From Pogostemon cablin (taxonomy: Eukaryota; Streptophyta; Magnoliopsida; Lamiales; Lamiaceae), in the NCBI GenBank assembly GCA_023678885.1, contig CM043012.1, positions 14,482,036 through 14,546,035 of the forward strand: DNA of 64,000 nucleotides, read 5' to 3'. The notes beneath the pieces were generated by a model. The model did not search any database and was not told the origin of the DNA. It saw nothing but the letters and a program-made list of their open reading frames with translations. Shown piece after piece: positions 10,309-21,250 of the stretch (its first letter is position 1; each line of letters begins with the position of its first letter). The translations under genes were made by a program, and so were the position numbers.

Positions 10309-10431
10309 ATGGCATCTAGCGGGAAAGCAGAAATAGAGAATTGCTATTGCAATCCAGCATCCAAAACAGTTATGTCCTAGAATGTTGAAAATGTTGGACG
10401 AATGTTCCTTGGATGCGAGAGATATCCGGTG
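10309..10431 (+). pseudogene. GRF-type zinc-finger exon relic
   Basis: An ATG at 10309 opens MASSGKAEIENCYCNPASK; the frame hits TAG at 10378-10380 and resumes NVENVGRMFLGCERYP, followed by a possible GT donor. The arrangement C-x-C near the start, then 'G-R-x-F-x-G-C', is the core of the zf-GRF domain (CxCG...SW...NPGRRFxGC). The TAG falls where the family has a conserved Trp, so a simple nonsense change is likely. In plants such one-exon GRF proteins are numerous and often derive from or travel with transposons. The fragment is short, so the call rests on the two Cys clusters and their spacing. Confidence 0.55.
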
Positions 10432-10683
10432 GGTATATTTTGTTTTTTATTACATAAAAATACTACACAATATCTTCTAAAGTCAACAAATTTTGTCAAA
10501 AATAACAATTTTTTTTAAATAACGTGGTACAATAAATAGGAAACGTGGTCCGGAACCGAGGGTGTAATACTTATAATAAAATAATATCAGTTTAATTAAA
10601 TAATTTCATACCATTCATGACTTATAATGAACATTTTTAATAAATAACAAAAAACCGAGATTATCTCTATAATATTAAAGATA

Positions 10684-10850
10684 TTCCCTCCGTCCGGCCC
10701 AAAATGATCATTTACTTTTTATGCGTAGATTAAGGAATATTATTATTTTATATGTAGTGGGTAGTTATATTAGTAGTGAGCGGTGGACCACATGTGGTAC
10801 TTTTTTATTAAAAGTGGGAAATTGAGATATTTAGATAGGAGGGAGTAATA
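10684..10850. mobile_element. MITE, CTCCCTCCGTCC type
   Basis: The left end reads ATTCCCTCCGTCCGGCCCAA and the right end ATAGGAGGGAGTAATA, inverted CTCCCTCC-type termini about 165 bp apart. The internal 'TTAAGGAATATTATTATTTTA' type block recurs in the MITE at 11371-11600, so the two are related. Non-coding. Confidence 0.7.
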
Positions 10851-11370
10851 CTATTATTGTATCAAAATGAATTCTAATTAATCATATATACGAATATAAA
10901 ATTTTCATTTAAAATGATATGCTGTGTAAGAAACTTATTTTTTAAATAAATTATCTAATCATTTTATCAATGTCTTCTAAAAAATATTTTCCATATTTTA
11001 TAAGAAAATATAATCTGATATATTTTATTTGATATTCGAAAAACTAAAAAATAGTTTAAAATGTTAAAGTAATATTAATCTCATATATTTTTATATAGAT
11101 ATATTTTTATATATATCTACATTTACGTCTTTATTCTTTAATAAGAAAATAATATAACCTTACTTAGAAATTAATTTTTTTTTCAATTACTAACTTAATA
11201 TATTAGTATTTATTTATTACAAAAGTGATATAGAACTATTTAAAAATAATAATACAAACATAATAAAAGTGCTAATAATTGGACCAGCAGAATGGGTCAA
11301 TGCAATGTGAATTATAGAGATTAATACCGGCTATGAAAATTTGGGTAATATACTAAAATTTGATATCTTA
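10851..11370. other. AT-rich intergenic stretch, nothing recognised
   Basis: Very AT-rich with ATATTTTTATATA-type short palindromes. No coding or structured feature is supported. Confidence 0.4.
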
Positions 11371-11600
11371 ATACTCCCTCCATCCGCCTCAAAGTGGACA
11401 TTTGTTTTTTCATGTGGATTAAGGAGTATTATTATTTAATGTGTAGTTAGTAGTTGTATTAGTGGAGTGTATGGATCCCATAAATTTATTGTATTAGTGA
11501 TGTATATGAATCTCATGTGTTTAAAAATGAAAATATGGACATTTGGTGCGGACGCCCAAAATGAAAAAATGTCCACCTTTCGGACGGACGGGGGAGTATA
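11371..11600. mobile_element. MITE, CTCCCTCCATCC type with TA flanks
   Basis: The left end TACTCCCTCCATCCGCC, then AAAGTGGACATTTG, is mirrored at the right end by CCACCTTTCGGACGGA then GGGGGAGTATA. The outer TA dinucleotides fit a Tc1/mariner-type target duplication. Internally AATGTCCAC at about 11568 is the inverse of GTGGACATT at about 11393, extending the inverted repeat beyond the outermost bases. Non-coding Stowaway-like MITE. Confidence 0.78.
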
Positions 11601-11654
11601 TCTTAATAACACAATATTGTAGATTAGAGGAAATGAAAGGGATGAGGGTAGGGT

Positions 11655-11755
11655 TACTAGACGCACACGGGCCATACGTACATGCATCCACGCAATAGAA
11701 CACGCGTCGTACATAATAGAACACGCATCGTACATACTTGCATCCGCGCAATGAT
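11655..11755. repeat. Short local repeats (ACACGC...TCGTACATA)
   Basis: TAGAACACGC(G/A)TCGTACATA occurs twice in succession, flanked by two copies of GCATCC(A/G)CGCAAT. The block is more GC-rich than its surroundings. No function is assigned. Confidence 0.6.
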
Positions 11756-11880
11756 AACTCTTCTTCTTCATACTTCATATCAATGTTAAAATTATATAAA
11801 AAGAAAAAGTATCTCAAATCCATATTAGAGAAGTTATAAGAATACTAAGAACACAATTATGTCTTAGTCTTCATCTGCTT

Positions 11881-11958
11881 TATAACGTAGATGCTTGATG
11901 GTGGAGTTTGCTCTCTTCATTTGTTGTATAACGCAGATGCTTGATGGTGGAGTTTGAG
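11881..11958. repeat. Duplicated 28-bp unit near the kinase-fragment hairpin
   Basis: ATAACG(T/C)AGATGCTTGATGG, continuing TGGAGTTTG, appears at about 11883 and again at about 11931. A tandem-like duplication with an unrelated 20-bp spacer. Confidence 0.7.
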
Positions 11959-12135
11959 CAAACTCAAATGTCAGGTATGTTTTTTAATTACTCGATCATT
12001 ATTACTCAAATGTCTGGTAAGCTTCTCCAATCATAGTTTCTCAGATGCAGAACATGAGGATGCAGCTTCTAGTAAAGCTTGTACAGAGATATACTCCTAG
12101 ATTTGGAGTTTTCTCTGGTTCTAGACACGAGAACT

Positions 12136-12580
12136 TTTAAACTATCCAGAGATTTTGGAATGAAAATGGTACAACCACTTTCAAATCAGAACAGTCAGCG
12201 GAAACCAATCCAACTATTAACTATGAGTCTCCATGTAATCCATGTAATGTTAATAATAAAGTTGATATGGACGTTGATTCGTTAGATTAGGTGATCTCAT
12301 GGGAGGAGTTGGAATTGGAGATCAAATTGGACAAGATTAGTTATTTTAAAGTTGAAATAACTAGTCTGGTCCAATTTGATCTCCAATTGCCAACTCCTCC
12401 CATGAGATCACATAATCTAACGAATCCACATCCATATCAACTTTATTATTAACATTATCAAAAGAGGAGCAAGAGCATGGAGACTCGTAGTTAACAGTTG
12501 GATTGGTTTCCGCTGACTCTTCTGATTTAAAAGTGGCTGCGCCATTCTCATCCCCAGAATCTCTTGATGGTTTAGCAGGA
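12136..12580. repeat. Large near-perfect inverted repeat (hairpin) of a gene fragment
   Basis: The left arm (about 12136-12347) and right arm (about 12348-12580) are reverse complements with few mismatches and almost no loop; the centre is TTATTTTAAAGTTGAAATAA. Shared landmarks are GTCAGCGGAAACCAATCC, AATAATAAAGTTGATATGGA and GATCTCATGGGAGGAGTTGG. The right arm carries about 9 bp (inside 'CTCCTCTTTTGAT') missing from the left. Each arm, read away from its own outer end, encodes the same C-terminal fragment of a kinase-like protein. A transcript across it would fold into a stem of roughly 200 bp. Confidence 0.88.
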
Positions 12581-12984
12581 GAACCGTCTTCTTGGTGTTA
12601 ACCTCACCAGCAGCGTTAATGTTTCATCCATGTTCTCTGGTACCTGTGCCAGCTGCACCATGGGTGTGTCCGCCACCGACTCCTGCATCTTGGCAAGCTT
12701 CTCCGACACCTCCCTCTCCTCCCTCTGTAGCTGTTCCAGCTAGCCTCTGCATCTGCTTCAGCTACAGTATCACATAAAACAACCATGTCACCTGGAGTGA
12801 CCATTTGTAGTTTAGTGATAGCCTTTGCTTCTAGTTATTGTGTCTCTAGGGTATCAGGCTAGTTTTTGTGACAAATGATTTTAGTAATGGAATTACTTAC
12901 GACCGTTGTTGTGTTTTCTTCGTTTAACACCTCGACAAACAATGAGCTCATTCTAGCTTCTGAGTTCTTCTTTATATATCCCAT
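12348..12984 (-). pseudogene. Gene fragment resembling the region before a Raf-like kinase domain
   Basis: A minus-strand ATG at 12984 opens MGYIKKNSEARMSSLFVEVL, followed after nine more codons by a GTAAGT donor at 12900. Further down, a putative exon reads FKSEESAETNPTVNYES, then DVDSLDYVISWEELAIGDQIG. The 'ISWEEL-x-I-G-x-x-I-G' end matches the start of the kinase domain of plant Raf-like MAPKKKs (CTR1/EDR1-related), just before the glycine loop. The rest of the kinase is absent: the sequence turns back on itself into the inverted copy. Exon limits between 12580 and 12900 are unclear. It could be a captured host fragment; the family call depends on a short motif. Confidence 0.42.
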
Positions 12985-13946
12985 TTTGAAGATGAAATGT
13001 GTTCTTGAAAAGAACTGTTGTGTGTGAAAATCAATTCAAATGGCTTTCTTTCTAAGCTTCTGAATGATTAATTCTCTGCAAACAACAGCTGCATGTTGGT
13101 CACCTCAATTGTTCAATTGCTGTTCAATTGCTATATGTGTGTGAAAAAATTAACTCAAAACATTTTCTCCTGTTGCTACAGATGGGATCAATTCGTCCTT
13201 TTTTACAGCTTTTTTTATAATACGTATGTAGATTAATGGGCCATAACAATAAAATTAATTGGGTCAATTATTGTGTTAAAAATTGCAAAGCATATTCTGG
13301 GCTTTTACCACACAGTTTATTGATATCCCAAGGCCCAACACTTTTATTAAGTTTTCTTTTGTGGAGTATCCTATGGTTTTTCTCTTGAAGTGAGAACTGA
13401 TTTAGCATCAACAAAATAATTTAAGGAGTAATAACATTTGATATGTTCAAAAAGAATTTTTTTTTTTTTTAAAAGGAAACGCATATTTGATTTCATACAC
13501 ATAATATTGGTAAAAATATAAACTTAAAAAAAGTGTATTTAAATACGTGGGGTGTCTTGCATTTTTAAATTTTAAAGTATTTTAAACATTTTTTATATTT
13601 CTATATTTGAAAAAAAGAAAAAAAACGTTATTTCGTGGTAGAATCTTATTTAAAAATACATAAATCGAGCTCAACTCAATCCATATAATTTAGTGAAGAA
13701 GGTTTGATAGCAGGAATTAAATGCAGAATGGGGTTGGAGACTGGGGGTTTAATTTCTAATTCAACGTAACACTTAATAAATAAATTCATATAATATTTTA
13801 ATGTCTTCTATGTTGATGAATGGAATATAATATAAGAGAGTAATTTAGCTAGAACCGGTTCCACCAAATGATTTGGTGGAATATTTGATTTCCACCCTTC
13901 TTAATTAATTTCTCCTTTTTCATTAATGTTATTTATTTATTTAATT
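12985..13946. other. Intergenic, nothing recognised
   Basis: AT-rich sequence upstream of the minus-strand kinase-like fragment. Some of it could be that fragment's original promoter. I see no structured element apart from homopolymer runs. Confidence 0.35.
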
Positions 13947-14640
13947 TTAAATTTAGGGTAAATTTTTAAAAATTTTATCATTGGGGTTTTCAAATCTATC
14001 ACGACTTTTTATTTTTGTTAATTCAATACACGATCTATTTAATATTTTCAATTCTATCACAATTTTATATTTTTGTTAATTCAATACACGATTTATTTAA
14101 TACTACTAGTTATTCTTGTGTTCTCATGTAGACACAGAAGACCAACTCTTAATATTTTCAATTTTATCACAGCTTTTATTTTTTCAATTTTATACACCAC
14201 TTATTTTATATTTTTAATTCAATTTATTATTATTATTTAATTGTTTCTTAAAAAAGAAAAAAATATATAATAATAATAATAATGATGATAATAATAATAA
14301 TAATAATATAAAAAAATGATAGTTTTAATAGTTTAAAAATTATATTCTTAAAAAAGAAATTATATACACTATGAACTAAAATTTGTTCCTAAGCAGAAAG
14401 GTGTAGGTTCGATCCTTTTTTTTTTATGTTTAAATTTTAAAAATTTGGCAGTCAAATTTTATTAAATTGTTTAATTGTTTTTAGTTTTTGTTAGTGTATT
14501 CAACATTGGAGTACAAATTTTATTTGATTTAATTTTTTTTATTTAATTTTTTGAAAATCGTTTTTTAAATTTGTCTAGTTATTCACAACTTTAAAATTTG
14601 TAAGTCAAAGTTCGTTCATTTTTAGTTTTTTTTTTGTTTG

Positions 14641-14677
<37 letters not shown>

Positions 14678-14917
14678 TGAATTGAATTGAATTGAAAATA
14701 TAAAATAAGTGGTGTATTAATTTGAAAAATAAAAGTTAAGATATTATTGAAAATATTAAATAGATCGCGTATTAAATTGACAAAAATAAAAGGTCGTGAT
14801 AGAATTGAAAATATTAAATAAATCGTATATTGAATTGACGAAAATAAAAGTTCGTAATATATTTGAAAACCCCTAATAAGGTGGTGAATTTTTCATAAAT
14901 TAACCCTGAAATTTATT
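13947..14917. mobile_element. Foldback / MITE-like element with arms of about 250-300 bp
   Basis: The left arm (about 13947-14245) and right arm (about 14665-14917) are reverse complements: AAATTTAGGGTAAATTTTTA on the left pairs with TAAACTTAACCCTGAAATTT-like sequence on the right, followed on both by GGGGTTTTCAAAT. Each arm holds two or three copies of a roughly 60-bp unit (CACGACTTTTTATTTTTGTT, then AATTCAATACACGAT). The left arm has an extra insert of about 55 bp around 14101-14155. AAT-type trinucleotide runs lie at both inner ends. No coding capacity; a non-autonomous foldback DNA transposon is the best reading. Confidence 0.8.
14398..14420 (+). other. tRNA-like B-box followed by a T run
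   Basis: GGTGTAGGTTCGATCC followed by ten T's resembles a tRNA T-arm / Pol III B box (GGTTCGANNCC) plus terminator. No acceptable A box or cloverleaf is found upstream, so it is not a tRNA gene. It may be a SINE tail or a tRNA-derived module carried by the foldback element. Confidence 0.35.
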
Positions 14918-14924
14918 ATACTTA

Positions 14925-15092
14925 AATGACTATTATACCATAAACCTTAAAAATAAAATATATCCTAAATCACAAGGGTGAAATTACAATTATATCCTAA
15001 ACCTTAAACCCTTGGGGTAAAGTATACCCTAAATCACGAGGGTGAAATTATAATTATATCCTAAATCCTAATGGTGAATATACCCTAAACCA
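14925..15092. repeat. Minisatellite with CCCTAAA-like words, left part
   Basis: A unit of roughly 55-60 bp is repeated imperfectly: TA(C/T)CCTAAATCAC(A/G)AGGGTG then AAATTA(C/T)AATTATATCCTAAA. The words CCCTAAA and TAAACCCT resemble the plant telomere repeat but are spaced, not tandem heptamers. The same repeat continues at 41839-41975, so the Tat element was inserted into it. Confidence 0.8.
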
Positions 15093-15663
15093 TGTGGTAG
15101 GGCCCATTATGCTTGGCCCTAATGAAGAACTTGGGCCGCACAATACAAGGTCCAAAGACAATTCTGGGACCTCCGTATGGACCATGGAAGAGAATGTCCA
15201 GCAGGCACTTCCCCAACATTGCGGCCAAGTGCGTGTACTCGGCGCGCTCAGCTTCCAAGAGTCATTCGCGTCCTCCGTTGGCCAGTTGCACTGACAAGCC
15301 TAAGAGCTATTCAGATATCCCCAAGATCTACAAATATGGGATATCCTAAAATCTATCTTTTTAATAGCCTCGTGTGGCTATGCATTTAATGCTTACAGTG
15401 TTTGTAATAAATGCGATGTGACTTAATGATTTATCCAGAGATACGGATGACGCCAGTTCACCATATATGGAGTCTGCTCCTAACGAATAAAAAAAACAAT
15501 ATTCACCTCCAAAAGGCACAAGATCGCCTGGAGGGAACCACCCTCGAGCATCCATTAACTCATTACTAAATTATTATGTTAGATTAGTGCGGGTGATCCT
15601 CTCTCTTACTAAAACAGCCACATCAACACATAATTAAGGGAGAATTAATGCAGGTCGTCTACA
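15093..15663 (+). repeat. Tat element 5' LTR
   Basis: 571 bp, TG...CA. It aligns along its whole length with the copy at 41258-41838; the main differences are a short insertion in the 3' copy after 'CGTCCTCCG' and scattered substitutions. It contains ATATATGGAGTCTGCTCC near the right end. No clear TATA box is assigned. Confidence 0.93.
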
Positions 15664-15665
15664 TT

Positions 15666-15684
15666 TGGCACTAGAGGAAGGACC
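15666..15684 (+). other. Candidate primer-binding site of the Tat element
   Basis: TGGCACTAGAGGAAGGACC starts 2 bp after the LTR. A TGG start just inside the LTR is the expected form for pairing with the CCA end of a tRNA. I do not assign the tRNA. Confidence 0.5.
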
Positions 15685-15719
15685 CCGCCTGATCGGACTT
15701 CTATCGAGGGTCTATCAAC

Positions 15720-16973
15720 ATGACGAACGAGCGAGATAAGGCCACTCCCAGCAAGGTTGGTACGACGACTAGCCAACAACATGAGGCGCCAAACCCTCCC
15801 CGAACAATTGAAAAAGAGATCTCGCCTCAGGATGTGAGCTCAGAGGAAGACGATGGGAAAACTGACTTTCGTAAGAAGTATTTCGACCTTCTCAGGCAGA
15901 TGAAAGGAAAGCGGCCAGCTGGATAAAGAAGTGCCAGCCGAAAGCTAAGTTTCGGTCCCGAAGAAAACACGGCATAGCAAACAAACGAGCGGCAGCATGA
16001 CCGGACTCCACCTAGAAAGTCGGTACATGAGCGAATGGGACCAAAAAGTGCCCAGAATGAGCAGCGAAAAGCCCAAAAGGTAGTGGACGAAGGACGCGAA
16101 TGGAGGCAGGCAGCCTCTCACGTCAACTCCACCGCCAATATAGCTTCTACACATCCAATAGAGCGCATAAGTGCCAAAGATCGTCTCAGTCCTGATCCAG
16201 TTAAGTCCCGTCAGGAACAAATGGGAGAAAGTGCAGGGAAGGACCCCTTAGCCTAGTTCAAACCGCAACACAATTCGAAGCTAGATGCCTAAGGAAGTGT
16301 CTCGACGAGATGGAAAGAAAGAAAGTGCTGGGCTACACAACATCCCCGATCCAGAATCCGAAAGAACTACCTTCACCCAACGAATCGTCGCGGCCACCAC
16401 CCTGAAAAAGATCTGAATACCCCAGATTCCTCAATATGCTGGCGACTCTAATCCAACAACGCATCTCAATAAATATGTAGGATGGATGCTGGCGCAAGGA
16501 ACCTCGGAGGAAGACCGCTGTAAAATGTTTCCCCTAATGCTGGGGATAAAGCACACTCGTGATTCGAATCATTACCGATCAACTCGATCGATTCATGGGC
16601 CTAACTTGCTACGTCCTTCTCGTCCCATTTTGCCTATCTCGGATAGGGAAAGGAGCCGAAATAGAAGTTAGCCTACCTTTGACAAGGAACGAAGGAATCA
16701 TTCAAAGACTTCATGAAGAGGTTCAACGAGCAGCGTGCCAATACAGAAGAGATTTCAGACAAGATGTCCACCATTTTGGCGGCGGTGGCCTTGCTCACAG
16801 GATCCTCAATATGGACGAGTTGCCAGCAGAAGTTTCCGACAAATTATGCAGCCTTTATGGCCATGGCACAGGCATTCATCAACAGCGAGGAGATAATAGA
16901 AGAATATAAGAAGTCCAAAGGTGAGGGCAAAAAGGGCAATAAAAAGAAAAAGAAGAGAGACAAGGATTATTAA
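15720..16973 (+). pseudogene. Tat gag relic
   Basis: The reading opens with ATG at 15720 (MTNERDKATPSKVGTTTSQQ), a charged, disordered N-terminus usual for Tat Gag. The capsid region is scattered over frames: a 'YAGDSNPTTHLNKYVGWMLAQG'-like block at about 16435-16500 matches the 'Y-G-x-x-D-P-x-x-H' start of the retrotransposon Gag domain. FMKRFNEQRANTEEISDKMS near 16710 and NYAAFMAMAQAFINSEE near 16845-16895 match the end of the domain. A Lys-rich stretch ends at TAA 16971-16973. Several frameshifts make it non-functional. Gag would build the particle shell. Confidence 0.82.
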
Positions 16974-17021
16974 ACTCCATCCTTATTCAAACCCTTCCTA
17001 GAAGACGACCAGGTACATGAA

Positions 17022-18155
17022 ATGATCGAGGTGCTCGAGCTGACTCTCGAAGAGATATTCAACAAGATTCATGATACCAATTTGCTGACCCCTCCACAAA
17101 AAATGCGAGTAGATCCAGCTAATCTGAACAAGAAGAAATTCTACAAATACCACAAACCCTTCGGACATGATACCAATAAGTGTCGGGATCTATTAGCAGC
17201 TAGTGAAGTTGTTCGAGGATGGAAAGGTGAACAGGCTAGTAACGGGCCCAAAGTGGAGGAGAGAGCTATCCCAGGCACCGAACAAGCGACCGAAAGGACT
17301 CGAGAAGTGTACACGACGGAGGAAAACTACGTGGGGAGGTCTCAGGCCCTGACAACCCAGTCCCATAGAAAGAGAAAGGCTGAGCTCCGAGAGCTTGATA
17401 GTTTTCAACACATCCTGATGGCGAGCCCACGCCTGCCCATGCACGAAGAAGACATGTTTTTCTCTGAAAAAGATCTTGCCGAGATACGAATCGCCCATAA
17501 TGACCCGCTAGTCGTCTCTGCCACGATCTCAGGAGTAAGGGTGCACCGATGCCTGATTGACATGGGCACCTATACGAATATAATATTCGAGAAGGCGTTC
17601 GAAGCCATCGGAGGATCTGCCCACCACAAAGTCTCTTCGTGCGTCGATGAAATACTAGGGTTCGATAATGCCATTACCATACCTCTAATGTAAGTTTACC
17701 TGTCGGTCCAGATGATGGACGAGAACTTAGCAGTAAGGGCTTAGCACACTCTCGAGTTTAAGGTAGTCGATCTCCCGTCACCCTATAATTGTATTCTGGG
17801 AAGAACATTCATACATCAATTTAATTATGTCCCCTCGATACTCCATCAATGCCTAAAGTTTGTAACCACTGACGGGAGAATCGGCACCGTCAGGGGCAGC
17901 CAAAAGAAAGCAAGAGATTGTTCATTCATTGAAAAATAAGAGGGACTCAGCTACCACGACCCGCATTTTCAAATGCTGGTGGTGGACGAAGGACAAGGCA
18001 AGGAAGCTCCGCATGCTGCCACAGAGCCCAATCCACCACCAGATGACCCTAAGCCGGAGAATGCTCACAGGTTCTGACCTTTCGGCACTAAGGAATTTGA
18101 CTTATCCTCAATTACTGATAAGGATCTGAGATCTGAAAAGAAAAGAAAAGGAAAA
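17022..18155 (+). pseudogene. Tat Gag C-terminus (zinc motif) and aspartic protease
   Basis: The 224-codon reading begins LELTLEEIFNKIHD and has KFYKYHKPFGHDTNKC (about 17134-17181), the Tat zinc-binding motif C-x2-H-x3-G-H-x4-C with the first Cys replaced by Tyr. The protease follows: FSEKDLAEIRIAHNDPLVVS, then the active site reads DMGTYTNIIF where the family has D-N-G-S, so the catalytic Asp is kept but the loop is changed. After a frameshift at about 17690 it continues FKVVDLPSPYNCILGRTF. Homology runs up to 18155, where the gag-protease element interrupts it. Confidence 0.85.
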
Positions 18156-18160
18156 GGGGG

Positions 18161-19804
18161 TGTTAGGCATTTTTTACGCACTTCAATTTAATCCCCAAGT
18201 GTGAATGATATCAATAGTAGTGACAAGCGACCAAGTTTAATTATCGAACCCACGGGACAGCTAATTATCTACTTCTAAATTTACTAATTTAATCAGAACA
18301 AGAAACCAATATCCAGGAGTTGTGAATTAATTATCTAAATATTGAAATATTAAATAACTAATAAATAAAATTCACAAAAGAAAGATTTTATGTTTTGACT
18401 CAATAGACAATCAACAGTTCTAAGGTAATCTGGTATAGACCAATTAATTTGAATTTCTAGACTTCCAATTATCCATTCATGCAGATTTTATGAAAATACA
18501 CCACATAACCCTGTTTTCCCACCATATATGATCTGATTCAAAGCTAACAGTATAATCTGGTTTAAATCCTAAGGTGCGCGAATATTACCAAGTCTTATTC
18601 CTTGATACTAATCAAAGCAAACAACAATACCTCCGAATGGTAAGCTCGACTAACAAGATATTCTCTGGAATTACTATAAGGTTCTATTCACTTCCTACTT
18701 GAATGTCTAATTGCATTATTCCACTAAACAATTCAAGTATCTGATTTACCAGTTCATGGAATTAAAGTGTTTATAGCGGAACTACCTTAACTCCTAACAG
18801 ATAGACAATACAAGTCATGAACGCACAAGAGCTAACACAATAATTCAAGCATTATAGCTGATGTCATGAAAATATTATGAAGACGTTACGAAGCATGATT
18901 TCAAAGTCTCAAGACGAATCAAATAAATAAAAATAATAATCAGCATGAATTCACAAAAATCATTATAATTCATCAAACCAATTATGTCTACCATTCAAAC
19001 CTTAAAACTGTAAACAAAATTAGCCCATGGGGTTACAAGAAACTCCCATGACTATCAAATTCATACCATAAAGTCTAGACAAACGAAAATAAAAGAAAGG
19101 AATAGAAAAACCCTAGTGCTGGAGTTGTCTCAGTTTCCTTCTCCGTCTCTCCGATTAACTGATCTCCCTCTTGAATGACTCTTGAATCTCCTCTGGTGTG
19201 GTTGGATGATGGAATGGATATGAATGATGGTAGATGATGGATAGGGGGTGATCACCTTATGGAGAGTGGTGTCCCTTATGAATAATGATGTGAAATATAT
19301 AGGTGTGAGAAGGGAATGAGATAAGGAAAGAATTGTGCTCCAAGAAATAGGAATGAGATAAAGAAAGAATTGTGCTCCAAGAAATAGCTAAAATTGGCTA
19401 ATTTTAGGAAATTTTCGAAAATTACCGTCGGCAGCTGCGCAGTCTCACCGTTTCGAGCATAACTTCCTCATATAGACTCCGATTTCAGTGATTTTATGCC
19501 AAAACAATCCTCTCTTCCATGGCTTTCTAACCATATGTGACATGATCAATTTGGACTTCTACAAGAACACAAAAAAATTATTCAAGTGGACGTGTGCTTT
19601 TCAGCATTCCTTCACACTTTCACTCTTCATTCCAACTTTGGACTTTTGATCCTGTTTTACCCTTCAAAACTCAACAAAACACCTTAGTAGCATCAAAATC
19701 ATGTAAATACCCAAATGTACACAATTTCATGCAAAAACAATAACTTTTCTAAGAAAAACGGTGTAATGTGCACACATAAAATGAGTGAAATTACACTCTC
19801 AACA
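18161..19804 (-). repeat. 3' LTR of the gag-protease element
   Basis: 1644 bp. It matches the right copy throughout; the chief difference is a tandem duplication at about 19317-19386 (AAAGAATTGTGCTCCAAGAA occurs twice), which explains the extra length. Short GC-poor blocks alternate with GTCGGCAGCTGCGCAGTCTC. Confidence 0.93.
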
Positions 19805-20131
19805 GAGTAAACTAATTGAGTAATTGAGAAGAAATTTCACAACTTCACATCCAAGACAATATAACAATTAGAAAAGCATACTTCAAATACTAAGATAACC
19901 ATCCATCTATAAACATACAATTCAAATCAACTACTTCACTTTTTCGGAATGCTCATCCACCCATTCTCACGAGTAGTATTTACGCCCATCGCTCAAGTGT
20001 GAGATACACACTTTAGGTAAGGTGTTTACACTCATAATCAATTCAAACATACGCGTAACCATAAGCTTGGCAATCATCTCAACTCTCGACTAAAGGAATA
20101 ATTTCGACAATAGGATCACAAAGGTCTTGCA
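19805..20131 (-). other. Region between protease and 3' LTR
   Basis: About 330 bp with no RT, RNase H or integrase similarity in any frame. It is AT-rich without a clear polypurine tract. The abrupt end of coding after the protease marks either a deletion or an element that never carried the rest of pol. Confidence 0.6.
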
Positions 20132-20680
20132 TTAGAATGTAACTTTGGCTCTCAACCTCAACTCTTCTTTGAACACATCAATCAGAGCCCTTCCAGTTGC
20201 AAGGAATGGACGCCCCAAGATCAGAGGCGCTCCATCCTTGTCATCCTCCATATCTAGAACAAGGATATCCACATGAAAAGTCAAATTGGACACCTTCACA
20301 ATAACGTCTTCAATAACTCCTTCAGGGTATGTCAACGACCGATCTGCTAACTGTAGGGCAATAGACGTAGGCTTCAACTCCCCCAAACCAAGCTTCTTGA
20401 ACACTGATAAAGACATCAAATTTATACTTGCTCCTAAATCACACAGTGCTCTCCTAGATGGTCCTTATCCAATTTCACAGGGAATGATAAAACTCCCTGG
20501 ATCCTTCAATTTTTCCGGAAGCTTCTTCTGAATAATGAAGCTGCAGTTCTCTGTCAAATCCACTGTCTCCACACTGTTTAGATTCCTCTTTCTTGAGATG
20601 AGTTCCTTGATGAACCTTGCGTAATGTGGAATCTCTTCTAATGCATCTGAGAAAGGAATAATGACTTGGACATCCTTCAT
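20132..20680 (-). pseudogene. Athila-type aspartic protease of the nested element
   Basis: From 20680 the minus frame reads KDVQVIIPFSDALEEIPHYA and KLKDPGSFIIPCEIG; after a stop at about 20467 it continues RRALCDLGASINLMSLSVF, with DLGAS as the catalytic D-x-G motif. LILGRPFLATGRALIDV then forms the second conserved block. The order and wording are those of Athila Gag-Pro proteins ('IPxALCDLGASIN'). The frame ends at 20132 with no continuation into RT. Because only one stop breaks it, the domain is recent or was selected until recently; it cannot be translated through without recoding. Confidence 0.88.
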
Positions 20681-21250
20681 AACGTCAGCTAACTTTCAAA
20701 ACTTCTCATCAAGGCTCTTCGATAAAAATCTCTGAGGGAAAGGAATTAGTACATTCGTTATTGGAAGTCCCAAACTGTCTCTCTCGAATACCACTTCCGT
20801 TTCTCTTAGTTTCTTAGCTCTCTGCCACTTTTTATCAGCAATTGCCTGATCAGATTGACTCTATACAGAACTCGGACGTGCAGGAAAACCCAGAGGGCTG
20901 CTCGCTGGCTCGCTCGACCTGAGCGGTGGATAAACCGAGTCGAGGTATGCTTAGTTCGAACTAGAAAACCCATCTGAACTGGCCTGGACCTCACTCGGCT
21001 GCAACTCGGCACCCTAGGGGACCAACTCGGCTCGAGCTGGCTGTCAAGCTATGGTCGAGCGGTCCTGCTCCACCACTGTTTTGTCTTACTTCAGTTCTGC
21101 TTCATTCTGTACCAGTTCTATGATGTTTTGCATCAATTTTGTACATTTACACTGCTTCCTGGACCTCAAAGTAATTGCATTTACACTCTCTTTAGGATTT
21201 ATTTCTGTATCTGAAGGAAACTTCCCCTTCTGAAATGTTGTTGTTGCTGA
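20681..21250 (-). other. Gag-protease linker with CGAGCGG-type words
   Basis: Between Gag and protease, frames are disrupted. At about 20905-21065 words such as GCTCGACCTGAGCGG, GAGTCGAGG and GGTCGAGCGG occur, the same family of motifs as the array at 6585-6810. Confidence 0.6.

Noticed and set aside
12592..12777. Plus-strand proline-rich reading
   Set aside because: It is the reverse of the minus-strand gene fragment; the minus strand has the ATG, splice donor and meaningful motif.
14398..14420. tRNA gene
   Set aside because: A B-box-like word and T run are present, but there is no A box, acceptor stem or cloverleaf.
14925..15092. True interstitial telomere array
   Set aside because: CCCTAAA-like words occur but are separated by about 50 bp of unrelated sequence and are not tandem heptamers.
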